Source of the DNA: Dicaeum eximium | Taxonomy: Eukaryota; Chordata; Aves; Passeriformes; Dicaeidae | NCBI GenBank assembly: GCA_013396995.1 | Contig: VWZP01008343.1 | Span: 1,494,208-1,558,207, forward strand | DNA: 64,000 nucleotides | Reading direction: 5' to 3' | Part shown: one piece after another, positions 12,601-24,619 of the stretch | How positions within the stretch are numbered: position 1 is the stretch's first letter | Layout of the letters: every line of letters begins with the position of its first letter | The notes under the pieces: generated by a model | Seen by the model: only the letters and a program-made list of their open reading frames with translations | Databases searched by the model: none | What the model was told of the DNA's origin: nothing | Made by a program: the position numbers and the translations under genes

Positions 12601-14090
12601 GTTTTGGAAACTAATAACAAGTGAGGTTATATCAAGAATTAACAACAAAGCTGTAAAAAACATAGCAAACAAGGAGTTCTAAGATTAAAAATAAAATCAG
12701 AGCTTTATTTAAATTTGATTCTGAATGAAAAGTATAAGGATGTCATATAAAAGACAATGACTACATTCACTTAAAAATAAAGATGGGGAAAAAAACGCAT
12801 TAACTGTGTTATTTGCTTAGTGATTACACTTGTGAGATTTCCTTGAAAAATACTGTTATGTTTCTGGGGAGAAGTCATTGCTGATTAACAAAAATATAAA
12901 AATAAAAGAAAATAGAAGTTTTCTATCAATCTGTGACACCCTATGAATTTAATTGAAACATGTATGCTTTTTAATATTTTACTTTTCCTTTTGCTAAAGA
13001 ATATAGGAAGATAATTTGGCTTTCAGTGTCACGCTTTGAGTAAGAAATTTTGTTTAGAAGCTGCAATTAAATAATTCAAAAATAATTAATTTAGAAGACA
13101 TCCCATTAAATTATAACCCTCCCCACTGGTTAACTTGGTGCCAAAATGTATTGTTTAATTTATCATTCTTAGTATTTTTAGAAGGCCTCAAGGCAGGGAA
13201 TGAAGCAATAATAAATAGGGAATAGTGGATAATTAGAGAAGGAAATGTGGAACAAAATTACTAAGGGCTTTAGGTGAAGTTCATTATTACTATTTAATAG
13301 TGCCCAAGAGCATTTGATCAAATTATGGATCATGTTTAAAAGTGGGCTGAGAAAAATCCTAGTGGAGGAGAGTTTTCTAACTCCCACTTTCAGAATTTTG
13401 CAGTAAGTTTTACAGAATTTATCAAGGAGTAAAAAAGCAAAAGCATATTGACCAAACCTTCTATTCTATCACACAAAATGCTCTAGTGAGATTTGAAGAA
13501 GACAGAGGTTCTTCATTCTCCCAGATATTGTTCAAGATGTGAGTATTACATGACTAAGCAGTAAAGCACTTCAAGAATGAGTGATAAGGTGACACATTGT
13601 AAGTAGATCCCTTAGGGCTTTAAAACCCAAGTTGAAGTAGAATTTTTTTTTAATTCTTCAGGCTGTTTGCTTTTTAGCTTCATCTTAAAAGAAGTACATT
13701 TTTAACACGGATCTTTCAAGCTGACTTAAGCTTTTGGTTTTCTTTTTTCTTTTTCATTCCAGCATTTTCCTTATGCATTTATGTTATTTCTTTAATTATA
13801 GTATAACAAGTATCATGAAAATATTTTTAAACACAAACATATGTGCAAAATTACGGAACTCACCTTTTCATTATTTAAAAACTCAAGATCCTCTCTGACA
13901 TTTTTCAGTTGGAAGACTTAAAAGAAGGAGAGGGCATGAAATCCATGGCACACAGCAAGTGCATTTAATTTAAGCAGTAAAAGTAACTTTAATATATGGA
14001 TTTTTTTTTTCATATTTAAGTATGTTTTCTGAAAGTCTGCAACTGTGATATATTAAATACTTTAAAATATTTTTATGTCTTCCTATGCTT
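9690..14090. other. AT-rich noncoding stretch
   Basis: Frames at 10489-10713, 10873-11175 and 11361-11597 (+) are 74-100 codons without a domain, and no consistent exon structure joins them. A polypyrimidine tract ending in CAG lies at about 13740-13763. No repeat family was recognised. Confidence 0.5.
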
Positions 14091-14091
14091 T

Positions 14092-14140
14092 AAAAAAAAA
14101 AAAACAGGAAAGAAAGGAAAAAAAAAAAAAAAAGAGAAAA
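14092..14140. repeat. A-rich low-complexity tract
   Basis: Two A-runs of 13 and 17 bases are joined by AG-rich sequence, making an almost pure purine tract. Confidence 0.95.
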
Positions 14141-14872
14141 CTCTTTCTGATATTCCACAGTAGAAGAATAGGGGAATAGAATAAGTAACTTAATTATTTC
14201 TGAAAATTTTCCTTCGAGGGAAACAGCTACATTTTCAGATATGTTGCTGACTCAAAGTAAAATGATGCCTGGTAATTATAAAGAATTTTGTGGGATGGAA
14301 ATTCTAATTATTCAGCAGTTCTGTTCCTTAGAAAATGGAGATCTCCATCTTTAGACATTTCATTCCATGGACATAGCAGTCTGGACATTATGTTATTTGT
14401 TTCTTTTCCTTTTTGTTTTGTTTCTCTTTTGGTTCTTTTTCTTTCCTTGTAAACTTTGTTAACAGCAAAAGACTCAAGCTAGTTTGTCTTTTAACTAAGA
14501 TTATATGACTGAGAAAACTGTTTGATGTGCTTAATTTGATATTCTGGAAGTTTATAAAACCACTGGCACAGTTTAACAAAGTATTCTAAGGGTAACAGCA
14601 CTGGCAATAATAGTAAGAATAAAGCACTATTCACAATGCCTTAATTTTATGAAATGCCTTAATTTTTACTTTAACCAGAAATGCAGGGTGTTCCTACCTC
14701 CTTCAATATGGGAATGACTGAAAAATAATACTAATTTGTATACAAAACTGTGATATCTTTAGACAGTTTGCGATAACATCATGAGGTGATGGAAAACACC
14801 ACAATATTTTCACTTAGATTCACATGACAGGACAGAAAGCCTTTAGATTTGGAAGGGTCAGAATGTCAAAAG

Positions 14873-14906
<34 letters not shown>
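14873..14906. repeat. 34-base poly-A run
   Basis: An uninterrupted run of 34 A follows AGAATGTCAAAAG. It could be the tail of a retroposed sequence on the + strand, but nothing upstream was recognised as a retrogene or SINE, and a simple homopolymer expansion is equally possible. Confidence 0.97.
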
Positions 14907-14908
<2 letters not shown>

Positions 14909-14909
14909 A

Positions 14910-16400
14910 GAAATCTAGTTGTCAGCCAGGGCAAAGAACTCAATTATTTGGTTAGATTTGGCACCTAATTTCTGTCATAATGATTACTGAGCAGTCTTCA
15001 AACCATCCCACAGTATGGAGAAAGGGGATGGAGCAGTTTTCTTTGAGACTGTCCATAGTGCAGGATGTATCTTATTCATGGATCTCAGACAGACAGCCTA
15101 CAGCTCTGTCATAGACAGTCTTGTGTGACTTGGGCCTCCCCTCTTTTATTTCTTGTATTCAGAGGCATTCTCTGATCTCTCTCTTGTATTCTGTAATGCT
15201 ATTCACAGCCATAACCTTGAAAATGAATTATTTACTTTGAAGGTTGGCTGTGTTATCATGTCTCTAAATCCCTCTACAACACTTTCTACTGCACATGTGC
15301 AAGTATTTCTGTCTGATTCACCACACTGAGAAATCGTATTTCTTAAACACTTATTTCAAAAGCATACCCTTTCTAAATAGAATCTGGAAGAAAATAGTTA
15401 AGATATTTCTGAGTATTGCAAAGAAAAGGTCAGATGAGTCTAAAAACCATTAAGAAATAGCAGTACATGTTTTAATTGGTTGGACTACAATATTCTGGAC
15501 TTTTTAATTTGCTTGACCAATTGCTCTGACATACATCTGCAAAAACAGAGAACTCCAAATATGCCCAAAAGAGAAAATTTTCCTTTTTGCCTTGGGAGGA
15601 GCATTCAGCTTCTATGTGAAGTGAAGCTGGGGTCATCACAGCAATTTAAATAATGCTTTATCAATAATGTAGAAGTTGATTTTAGCAATCTATTTCTTGC
15701 TGTGTTTTCTCTGCTGTTTTTTCTTCTGAAAAATTGTGTATACAAAATATATTTATCTTACTGTTAAAATGGTGGAGATAACACTTCCTTAGTAAGGGAT
15801 TTTAGCATTTTTTTGCTATTTTATAATTGCTGAAAGTTTCTCATTATTTTTCCAGTTTCAGTTTTATTCATATTGTCTATTATTCCTTTAGTCTTACTAC
15901 CAAGATAATTCCTTGTCTTTTTTTAAACATATAAGTTGTTTTTAAATCTTATGACTCATCCACTATCAAATTCACCTGTGTGTTCTCACATAGTCATTGA
16001 TAATGTTTACCTGTAAATCTTAGATGTCATGTACATCGCTCATTTTTTAAGAGTTTTGTGAACTCCAGAACAGATTTCAGAAATACTATCATTACTATTT
16101 TACACTTGAAGACCTTTTAAATGAAGATTAAAATAGAATTTAAGATCATAAATTAAGCTTCACAGTGACCTTGAAAACCTGAAATATAAATTCCTGGTTT
16201 TCTACATTTTGAAATATAAAGATCAGTAAACTGATCAATTTTAAAAAATTATTTACAAAAGTTAAGTGAATGTTATAATATTTTTCAGAAGGAAAAATCA
16301 CTGCTACTTTTAAAAATCAAGATGACTTTAAATATGAATTATTAATCTAAAGCTAGAGTCAGTCAGCTTTAGATATAATTTACATTATACATCTTAGGAT
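14910..16400. other. AT-rich noncoding stretch with a 30-bp inverted repeat
   Basis: No gene was identified. A perfect 10-bp inverted repeat occurs at 16345-16354 / 16365-16374 (ATCTAAAGCT and AGCTTTAGAT, 10-nt spacer). Confidence 0.55.
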
Positions 16401-16406
16401 ATGTAA

Positions 16407-16935
16407 CTGTTACAGTCTGCTTAATAATTAGGTCAATAAAAAGACAGTGCCTTCCAGACAGGAGTAGGTTTGGGTCAGCCTGTGAGGTAATTCATCAAAC
16501 TTGGTACAGTGCCTCCCAGGCAAGTAGCTATTCACTTCAGTCTGGAAGAGAAGGGGGAATGTGGATATGTCTCCCAGGTAGAAAATTAAATGGGTCAGCC
16601 TTGGAGGCAGCCCAGATAGGTGACTGTTCAGCTTTACTTGAAAATGGATTAACATACAAAGGTCATTCCTGAGTACATAACTATTGGCTCCTGCTCAGAT
16701 GACAAGCCATTATTCATAGACTTCCTTCCATTTGAAGGGCTGCTTATGGCAGCTTATCTTAAAAATAGATTATGAGAGGGTTAGCCTTTGTCTCTGATAA
16801 TAAAGTCCTGTTTGTGAACACGGGTGTATGTTTTACCAGGACATAAGAAATCACTGACCCTGGTGATTGTACCTTTGCCAGGGATAGTAAAAGACATTGC
16901 CTCAACTGGTGCTGCCACAACTGAGACCACATGTT
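16407..16935 (+). mobile_element. Possible LTR relic around the 61-bp repeats
   Basis: The segment starts TGTTACAG, holds the tandem repeats, and has AATAAAG at about 16800 followed by TCCTGTTTGTGAACACGG. It ends in a GC-richer block reading ACAACTGAGACCACA. This order (repeat block, polyadenylation signal, short downstream segment) fits an LTR. No family could be named and no target-site duplication was found, so this is an inference only. Confidence 0.3.
16444..16625. repeat. Three imperfect ~61-bp tandem copies
   Basis: Copies begin near 16444, 16506 and 16566. Shared words are ACAGTGCC(T)TCCCAGGCA at the start and TGGGTCAGCCTNTGAGG about 25-27 bp in. The period shortens slightly from 62 to 60. 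A short - strand frame repeats the same peptide pattern, which is a consequence of the DNA repeat. It may be the U3 repeat block of an old LTR (see the adjoining entry) or a minisatellite. Confidence 0.8.
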
Positions 16936-16939
16936 AATG

Positions 16940-19880
16940 TATAAGAAAGATGCAAAGTGTACTGCTGGTAAATGAGCCTTTGGCAGGTGTGAAAGCTTCA
17001 AGAGCATATGCTTACCTGGAGTACACATGTTCCTGACTTGGAAGAGAACATCAAGAGTTTCATATATTAACTAGCCTTTTATTCATGTCCATCTGAAAAC
17101 TGACAATAATGTATTATTTGAGGAAAACATACTGAAAACTCACACAATTATTAAAGTAAGAAGGTAAGCCAGAGTCATAAAACAGAGAACACAGGCATCA
17201 GAGACTTAACTAAACAGGATAGGAGGTGTGGGAGGAGAGAAGAAAAGTAGCACATTAGTACACAACACAACAAGGTTCTTTATTCCATTTCCTCTCTTTC
17301 TTTTTATTTTTTTTCGTAAGCTCTTTGTCAGTATGTTCTGCGTTGTGGCTGTGAGATAATAACAGAAAACGCATTATTTGAGGAGAGGGAGCCAAGTGAA
17401 GAATAGAGGGCATCCAATAAATTAGAAATTCTGATTGGTCTTGCTGAGTGCCAAATGGCATATGTGTAAATTAGCAACACTGAAGGAATTCTGGCAGTGA
17501 TGAATCAGAGAAAGGGCAGTTTTTTATGGGAAGGCCAAAAGAGATCAGGTGGTCTATGGTGCTCTTAATGATGCTGCAGTAGAGAGAAAGTGGTCAGAGA
17601 AAGTGGAAAATTTGGATTGGGATTAATTAGGAAGATGCATATTTCTTATGTAACTCACAATAAACTATGATATTTTATACTGAAAGCTAATACTTTGACA
17701 CATATGTTAGGATACTTCATAATGATGAAGTCCAGATTTTAAAAGGGACTCTGGAAAAATACAGATGTTCAAGAAAAACTACCACAAAAATTAAAAATTA
17801 ACATTAAAGGCTATAATGAATCAGTATCTTATGGCAGACAGCTTACTGTAATGCCTGTTAGGATTTTATACAGTGAATATTTAATGTAAATGTTTAAGAT
17901 CTACCTGGAACAGACAACAGTTCCTTTTTCAAGTGAAAGCTTTCATTACTAGTTAATGTTTCATAAATTTTGTTCTTTGCATGGTCCCATAAATCCCGAA
18001 AACAATACTAAGGAGGAATACAGAGCAACTCTATTGCTTCACTTTTCACCCTGCCTTTTCCTGTTGCCAGTGTTGTATTACCTATAATGTGTAAAATGGA
18101 GGTTGGGTTACATGACTGCAGTTCTCATTTCATGCCTCAGCATTTTATGTCTAGGTTGTTTAACCAAAATGGATGAATGTGGCACAGTCATGCTTATGTG
18201 TCTCATCAGTAAAAGAGTGAATTTTCTTGGGTGGGATTAAACTCACTGCAGAGGTTTAAAGTTTACTGTCAAGGTCACCAGCAGGTGCCATTTTATAGTC
18301 TAAGAAGAGAAATAAGCACCACCAGAGTGCCATTCATCAGCTGTATTTCAGATTTTGTTTTAGACAGAACTAGACCTTAAAATGGCCTTGAATTTCCTAA
18401 ATGACTGAAGATTTACTGTTCAAGTGAAGGTCAAATGCCACAGGCTATTTTAGTGGGTGAAGAGTTTTTTGTTTGCTTGGGCTTCTTTTGCCATAACCAA
18501 ACTTTCTTGAAAGTCTTAAAAATCTTCTGAGAAGATACTAATGTATAATAACTGTTACTAAATAATCTCAGTAATGTCTAAATGTCTATGTTTCAACACC
18601 ATAAAACATTAGTTCAGAATTCACATGTTCTTACTTATTTATCATATAGATGAGAAATCTATACATCTCGTATTATTGTCTTAAAACTTTGGCTATCAGA
18701 GCAATGTAATGGGGAAGGTCTGGTACTCAGTGTACAACATGGATTAACTTCTAGTACATTTTAACCTAATCAGGTAAACTAATAAATCAAAAAGAACATT
18801 ATGACTGTTGTCATGGCTATAGAATATAATGGTTACTAATTTCCTTTGTGGGCAAAATTTAGAATATAGAATGAGCTGTGTGCTGCTTGCAGGCAAAATC
18901 CATTCTGTATTTGATTTTGATGTGTTTTCAATTGAATTATTTTCTGTGGTTCATTTAGCTTAAAATAGAAATTAAAAGGTCTAATTTTAAAGCAGCTGAC
19001 ATTATGGAACACCTGATATGTCATTTACAGACAAAGATTATGTAGTTTTGTGCATCCCTTAAAGTTTCTGTAAAAATGCCCTTGCTTTGACTGTGAGTGA
19101 GAAAAGGGATTTTCCAAACATCTTGTTTCATCAAATGAAGATCAGGCAAAATGTGAATATTTGTTTTTTCTTGTGCAAGAGATTTCTAAATTCCAGGTGT
19201 GTCCTGGAATTGTCACTGGTTTCTACAAAGTAGATATCTCTTATTAACCCATTTTTTCTCTGTCAATTTTCAAAGCTTTTTGGGTAAAGGTTAAAATGAT
19301 AATTTATATGGAATTATACCCATATTTCCTCTCTAGTCTTCAAAGTCATAGAAGGAATTATTATTTCTTCAAGCACAATTACTCCTAGAGTTTTTCTGGC
19401 GGAGTTGTTCTTCCTGCATTGATTCTGACACATGGTCTTCTTGAAGATACTATAAAGTATACAATACGTGAATGTGGCTACAGATTCCTACTCTGTTCTG
19501 TTTTTTAAATTCACATTATCTAATGCCTACAGGTAATAAGGAAGTAGATAAACCTATTAATCAATAGAATTGGAAAGTAGAGGTTCTGTGGGCACAAATA
19601 TCCTTACCTCTACCAATAGACTTCCTTGATAAGTAGGCACTCAGCAGAAATCTGTGAGCCATTTATACTTTATATTGGCATGCTATTGCAATCAGTGTTT
19701 AACTCTTTCAGTGTTGTGAAGTTCATCTCCACATTGTCCATGTTTTTGCCACGTTTCCACTGAAGTGCTAACCTTTGTTTGATGATTTTGGCACTGCAAA
19801 ACATGCTCCTGAGTTTTGCTGAAGAGCTGGTAGAAGTATGGCTGTCAATGAATGAAGTGCTATGGAAAAAACAATAAAAG
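16940..19880. other. AT-rich noncoding stretch
   Basis: No gene or named repeat was seen. CCAGCAGGTGCC at 18278-18289 is one mismatch from the CTCF core, which is weak by itself. Short frames near 17255-17461 and 18836-19024 (-) show nothing recognisable. Confidence 0.5.
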
Positions 19881-19899
19881 CAGCCAAAGCAACCAGAAA

Positions 19900-20050
19900 A
19901 ATAAAACAAAAACAAAACCAAACTAACACCACCACCACCACCAACAACAACAAACCCCACACAAAACTCCTCCAGTACTAATTGTGCTGTAATTCTCTAG
20001 GGGGGGAAAAAAACAGCAACAAAAATAAAAAAAAAAAAAAAAACAAAAAC
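19900..20050. repeat. CAA/CCA and A-rich low-complexity sequence
   Basis: The tract contains (AAAAC)-like units, five CAC/ACC trinucleotides near 19927-19943, (AAC)n at 19943-19953, then a G-run and an A-run of 17 bases ending near 20043. Frames on the - strand rich in V, G and F derive from this composition. Confidence 0.92.
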
Positions 20051-20129
20051 CACCAGTATGAGATGATGAAAGACACCTGGGAAAACATAACCATAAGACA
20101 AAAGCAGTGCAATGATGATTTGATGATTG

Positions 20130-20243
20130 TAGATGTGGTGCTTAGGGACATGGTTTAGGGATGGGTGTGGCAGAGATAGCCTAATGGTTGGACTCAATTC
20201 TCTTAGGGATTTTTTCCAGCTTTAATGATGCTATGATTCTAAG
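20130..20243 (+). mobile_element. CR1 LINE 3'-end fragment
   Basis: The segment reads GTGGTGCTTAGGGACATGGTTTAGGG, then CTAATGGTTGGACTCAATTCTC, TTTTTCCAGCTTTAATGATG and CTATGATTCTAAG. This is the last ~110 bp of a CR1 in sense orientation with a decayed octamer tail at about 20226-20243. It is 5'-truncated with no coding content. The A-rich tract just upstream is not part of the family consensus. Confidence 0.87.
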
Positions 20244-20319
20244 CTCCCACCCTGAAACAGTTTAAGTTTCCTCTAAATGTCTATCATTCCATATTTGTTC
20301 TGCATATACAACTTTCATT

Positions 20320-20560
20320 AATGAAAATTTCAGGGCCCTTGTGCTGCCTAGTCCTGCACTCCCTATGGGCCTCTTCCCAATCCCTTTCCATTGGCCCAGG
20401 AGCCCCATTTCAGCTCAGCCCAGGTTCAGATGTGGCATTCCTTAGTGATGCTGTAGGTGTGCCAGACTCCAGCTCCACCACAGCCCTGCCCTGCCCAGAG
20501 GGGAACTCCACTGGTTTGGCCCAACCCCATGATCTGACCTAGATTCTGAATTCCTAAGAG
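20320..20560. other. GC-richer patch, unidentified
   Basis: This C-rich segment is clearly higher in GC than its flanks but almost lacks CpG. A 73-codon frame crosses it without a recognisable domain. It shares the 13-mer CCAGCTCCACCAC (20469-20481) with the patch at 21.3-21.7 kb. Its appearance suggests a repeat relic, possibly part of an ERV, but the family was not recognised. Confidence 0.4.
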
Positions 20561-21212
20561 CAACTTGGGATTTCCTGTCAGAGTTGTATGGTTGTCTGTT
20601 CCAAATTCACAATACAGACATAGGAAGATGAATGTTCTGTGATGAGTGAATAATTTTGTGATAACACTAGGTTATTGAAAATAACTCTCATTTGAAATAA
20701 AGAAGTTCATTAATACTGAGTTCAAGGTTTCATCCACCTGCTTTTAGGCAACTGAAGCAACTAAGCAAAGAATATTGAGATGGATTTACCTCATCTCACT
20801 TCAGGCAAAAGCTGTGTGCCTAGCTCAATCTGTCTGTTTAGAATCTGTTTGCATAGTTCTGTGAGAGTTTTATTTCTGACATTTGCCTTTGGAGAGATCC
20901 CAATTCAAACTGCTGCTTATCTGAGAAAGTTCAGTGCATTGGAATAAATTTTTACCAAAGGGTAGAAGAGAGTAAAATGGCCATTCTGCTTCACCAACTC
21001 TTCAGAAAAGACAGTCATGTCATGAACATAATGATTTGTTTTTAATCTGTAGCTAAAGCCAAAAATGCATATAATTGTTGAAAATGGTAAGAGCTTTACA
21101 GTTATGCTCTGCTACAGCATCAGAATGAACTGCTGAAAAAAGTAGACGTACACCCCTGCCACATCTGTCACAGTTCAGGACCAAATGAGAGAGTAGAGAC
21201 TAAATAGACCTG

Positions 21213-21250
21213 AACACCAGAGCATTTAATCACAGATGTATGCAGTTTTA
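21213..21250. repeat. Diverged direct repeat, copy 1
   Basis: The segment ACCAGAGCATTTAATCACAG...TGCAGTTTTA resembles 22111-22149. On the - strand both copies show a TATAAAA- or TAAAA-like word and an ATTAAA-like word about 25 bp apart, as in an LTR. Spacing between copies is about 0.9 kb. Confidence 0.5.
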
Positions 21251-21309
21251 TAAATTAGATGACTTCCCAGCACTTCAGTAACCATGTGATGATTCCCCCT
21301 TTAGCTCTC

Positions 21310-21720
21310 ACAACCTGCTAGGATGCAGGGCCAGGTGACATGCCATTGTGGCCACCCAGACTGCATTGTAGCAGCCTGGACACCCTGCCCTGTCCCCAGG
21401 GCATGTGCCTCATCCAGCTGATGGTGCAAATACATCTGGGTCATTCCTACCTTTGTTTAATGACTGTGATGGGGACTACCCCTTCTGTAGGACCAGCAAA
21501 CCCCCTTGTCCTTGGAGGAGGAGGAGAAGAAAAAGCAAGACCAGATATCCCCATTCAAGTGCTCCAGACCCTGGTCAGGAGCAAATGGCTGCAGTGCCCT
21601 CGGAGAGCAAGAACAAAGCCTTTTCACCTGGCAGCCACTCCTACTTTGGGGCAAGCCAGCTCCACCACTGCTCTCTGTGAATTCTTCTGCTCTATATCAC
21701 AGCCTTGATGCACAAACATC
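21310..21720. other. GC-richer patch, unidentified
   Basis: GC-rich and CpG-poor sequence with overlapping frames on both strands (up to 122 codons at 21340-21708). Several overlapping frames on both strands at once are expected when composition suppresses stop codons and do not support a gene. The shared 13-mer with 20.47 kb is at 21656-21668. A repeat remnant is the likeliest reading. Confidence 0.4.
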
Positions 21721-22110
21721 AGTTTCTCTTTAGCAGTTTATAACCATTTTTTAGTGCACTTCCTTTTTTTTCTGGACCATTCTTCTATCCTTTCAGGATT
21801 TGTATTTTTTCCACTTAAATCTTGTATGCAAAAATATAAACCCACACTAATGTTTCACAATTTTCCCTATTTCCTTTACAAAGTCTGAAACTTTCCTGAA
21901 CTTTGTTTTCTCCACAATCCAGAATTTTCTACATTCCCCTTCCATGTATTTGGGGCATGTATTTGGGTCAAATGCTGTGTTAGGAGTCTTTTTCATCCTC
22001 CTGTGAAGGGACCAGATATTAGTCTTTCTTGTTCCCTTTCCCAAAGCCATCTGTGATTCATGTAATCACTACTTTACTTCTGACACGAAAGGGCAGTGCA
22101 GAAACTTGGA

Positions 22111-22149
22111 TACCAATACATTTTAACCACAGAAAAATGCACAGTTTTA
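22111..22149. repeat. Diverged direct repeat, copy 2
   Basis: This is the partner of 21213-21250. The shared skeleton is ACCA-ACATTTTAA-CACAG-ATGCA-AGTTTTA with small indels. The pair could be two LTR remnants of one - strand element or two independent insertions. Confidence 0.5.
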
Positions 22150-24340
22150 GGACTTGTGGGAGGTGGAGCACAGTCCAAAATTAAGGTTTGGCAAGTTGGC
22201 ACTGAAGTCCCTGCCAGGTATTGTGTGATCCTGGAGCTGGACTATAAGGTGTCCAGGCCCTGATCAGCCAGCTGTGCTTAAGACCTGGTTGTTGCCATCA
22301 CTGGTGCACTAACTCTGCACTCCTGGGAGGTTCTCCATATGTTTGCTGCTTTCTCAGTGACTGACAGGTTGTGCAGATCAGAGATGCTCCTCTATCCTTA
22401 AAATTAGACTACTTCCCTTTCCTATGTAATTCACTAACACTATAGTTAACCAGGCTAACCCATTCTGCCAGGTGCAACCTAATCCAAAGAAAATTTTACA
22501 GCATAAGGTTTTGAAAATTGATTTTAAGGTTTAAGTATTTTCCCATATTTCTTAGCAAGTTATTGAAATGTTTCAATTATCTTGCTATTAACAAATTTTC
22601 ACTGGAACTCTTGTGTGAGTTTCTTAACTTCTGTTTTCAACCTTTTAAATTTTTCCATCTTTTGTTCCTGTTGAATTTATCACACATTATTGCCGAAGGT
22701 AACTTCATCAATCTCTAAACCTGTTTCTGAAGAAGCTGAATTTCTCACTCTAATAAATCTTTTAGAAGACTAAAAATCCTTTTGTACTTTTCTAGACACC
22801 ATCGAGAAAAACTGGGCTGAAGCAGAACAGATGTCTTCATTAGTGTCTTCTGATTAGTTTGAAGAAATTACAAGAATTTCTGAAGTGCATGGAGAGATAT
22901 AATGGAGTGGAAACCACATAGATGTAGTTATAAGGTAACATACACATATACATCTTCTTTCAATTTTTTTTTCTTTTTTTTACACTATTTATTGAATAGA
23001 AAATCTGAAGTAGGATTATGAACTATTTAACAGTTAGATTCTTGCAAGATCCAGGGACCAGGTTTGTCCCATTTGCTTTAGTCACTGAGGTATAACAATC
23101 AGTGAAAGATCTGGCTTAGGTTTTTAACAAACTTAGACATCAAAACATTATTTAACCCAGGTATGTTTACACCGCTCTCAGGAGGAAAAAATTGTTCCTT
23201 ATGTCTGCATAAAGAAATAGGGTAAATGCACTCATACATATGAATAAAATACACGTGCATGTAAGTGTCCTAGTAGACTTGCCAACTCTGTCAGGATCCA
23301 AACTTACATAGGTCCAGATCTACCCTATGCAGCCTTGTAGATCAATGTCCCAGTGGGCAACAATCTACTCCAAGGACTGTGAGCCAAGCAATATGTGCCT
23401 TTGGGACACCCTGTAACAGTCAATCTAACAGGATGTGTCAAGGGCCGGATCACTGGCATCCAGTCTCCTGCACCACGAAACTGCCAGCAGAGTCCCTAAC
23501 ATGTCATCCTTAAGATCAGCAACTTTCTCTCAGTCAAACCTGAGCCAAGGACCACTCCCCTTTGCAGTTTGAACATAGCTGGTCTATGTAGAAAGGAAAG
23601 AGCGTTTAAGTGCAAAGAAAACTACTCTGTTGTCCAAAGAGTCCCTGGACTATTTTATTTATTAACATAGCCAGAGCCTTACTGATGGAATTTGCAGCTG
23701 TATTTTTCTACAGACTGTTTTTAGTAACAGACCTTTCTCCCTTTTTCTCATCTGAAATAACAATAAATATTTGCAACTTTTAATAAAACTATCATGAGAA
23801 AAATCTTATACTTCCCAATGGACCTTACCTACTATTTGATTACAGCATAATACATGGCTATGGAGGTCTTCTGAGGATTATGTCCTTATTAAGAAATTGG
23901 AAACCCAATCATGTAATTGTCCTGTACAGACAGAACAGATTTCTTTTTGCATATAAATTAACATTAAAATTAAAATTAAATCTCCACTCTAAACCCCATG
24001 ATCAGATAGCAAAAAACTTGAACAAACCAGAATAAGCAACTCCTCAAAACTTCCTTGAATTGTCATAATTAAAATGTCATTGTTCTGCATACAGTACATG
24101 TCACACAATCATTAAAATCTTTTAAAATTCAGAGTAGAATATGTGTTCGCTTAATTCACAAAGTTCACTTGCTATGGACTTTGCTAATAGAAATAAATTA
24201 AACAAGAAAAAAAGCTTAAATCTGTGAAATGTAATTAAATAGTACAATATAGAAATTATTCTTTCATGATTATCAGCAAAAGGAAAGCAATTCAATTGCT
24301 AAACAAAACACTATAAGGCATTGTATAATCTGCTTTTCTG
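22150..24340. other. AT-rich noncoding stretch
   Basis: A slightly GC-richer segment at 23300-23580 holds interrupted frames that look more protein-like than the surroundings. I could not assign it and it may be another repeat relic. No gene was identified. Confidence 0.45.
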
Positions 24341-24342
24341 TA

Positions 24343-24505
24343 CCCTTCCTTCCTTCCTTCCTTCCGCGCTTCCTTCCTTCCTTCCGCACTTCCTTCCGCG
24401 CTTCCTTCCTTCCTTCCTTCCGCGCTTCCGCGCTTCCTTCCTTCCGCGCTTCCTTCCGTGCTTCCTTCCGTGCTTCCTTCCGTGCTTCCTTCCTTCCGCC
24501 CTTCC
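24343..24505. repeat. (CTTC)n array with CpG-bearing 12-bp higher-order units
   Basis: A CTTC tetranucleotide array is interrupted by CCGCG at 24364, 24396, 24420, 24428 and 24444, by CCGCA at 24384, by CCGTG at 24456, 24468 and 24480, and by CCGCC at 24496. Most interruptions are multiples of 4 apart, and the last run is exactly 12 bp apart. The CCGCA and CCGTG forms look like CpG-deamination products of CCGCG. The flank to about 24610 continues as pyrimidine-rich sequence. Confidence 0.95.
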
Positions 24506-24615
24506 TTCGTCTTTCTCTTTCTCTCCTTTCTCTTTTTTCATTCTTTCTCCTTTCTCTCCCTTTCTCTCAACCATTTTCTCTCCACCATTTTCTCTCCCTA
24601 TTTCTCTCACTATTT
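24506..24615. repeat. Pyrimidine-rich (CTTT/CTCTC) low-complexity flank
   Basis: Strongly pyrimidine-biased sequence with TTTCTCTC and CCATTTTCTCTC repeats extends the array on the right. Lysine/glutamate/arginine-rich frames on the - strand and F/L/S/P-rich frames on the + strand are low-complexity artefacts. Confidence 0.85.
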
Positions 24616-24619
24616 TTAC

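Noticed and set aside
14873..14906. Poly-A as the tail of a processed pseudogene
   Set aside because: No recognisable coding or 3' UTR sequence and no AATAAA at a suitable distance upstream.
18278..18289. CTCF-like core CCAGCAGGTGCC
   Set aside because: One core mismatch and no flanking motif; such matches are frequent by chance.
21340..21733. Overlapping frames up to 122 codons on both strands
   Set aside because: Several frames open at once point to base composition; no domain or conserved motif was recognised.
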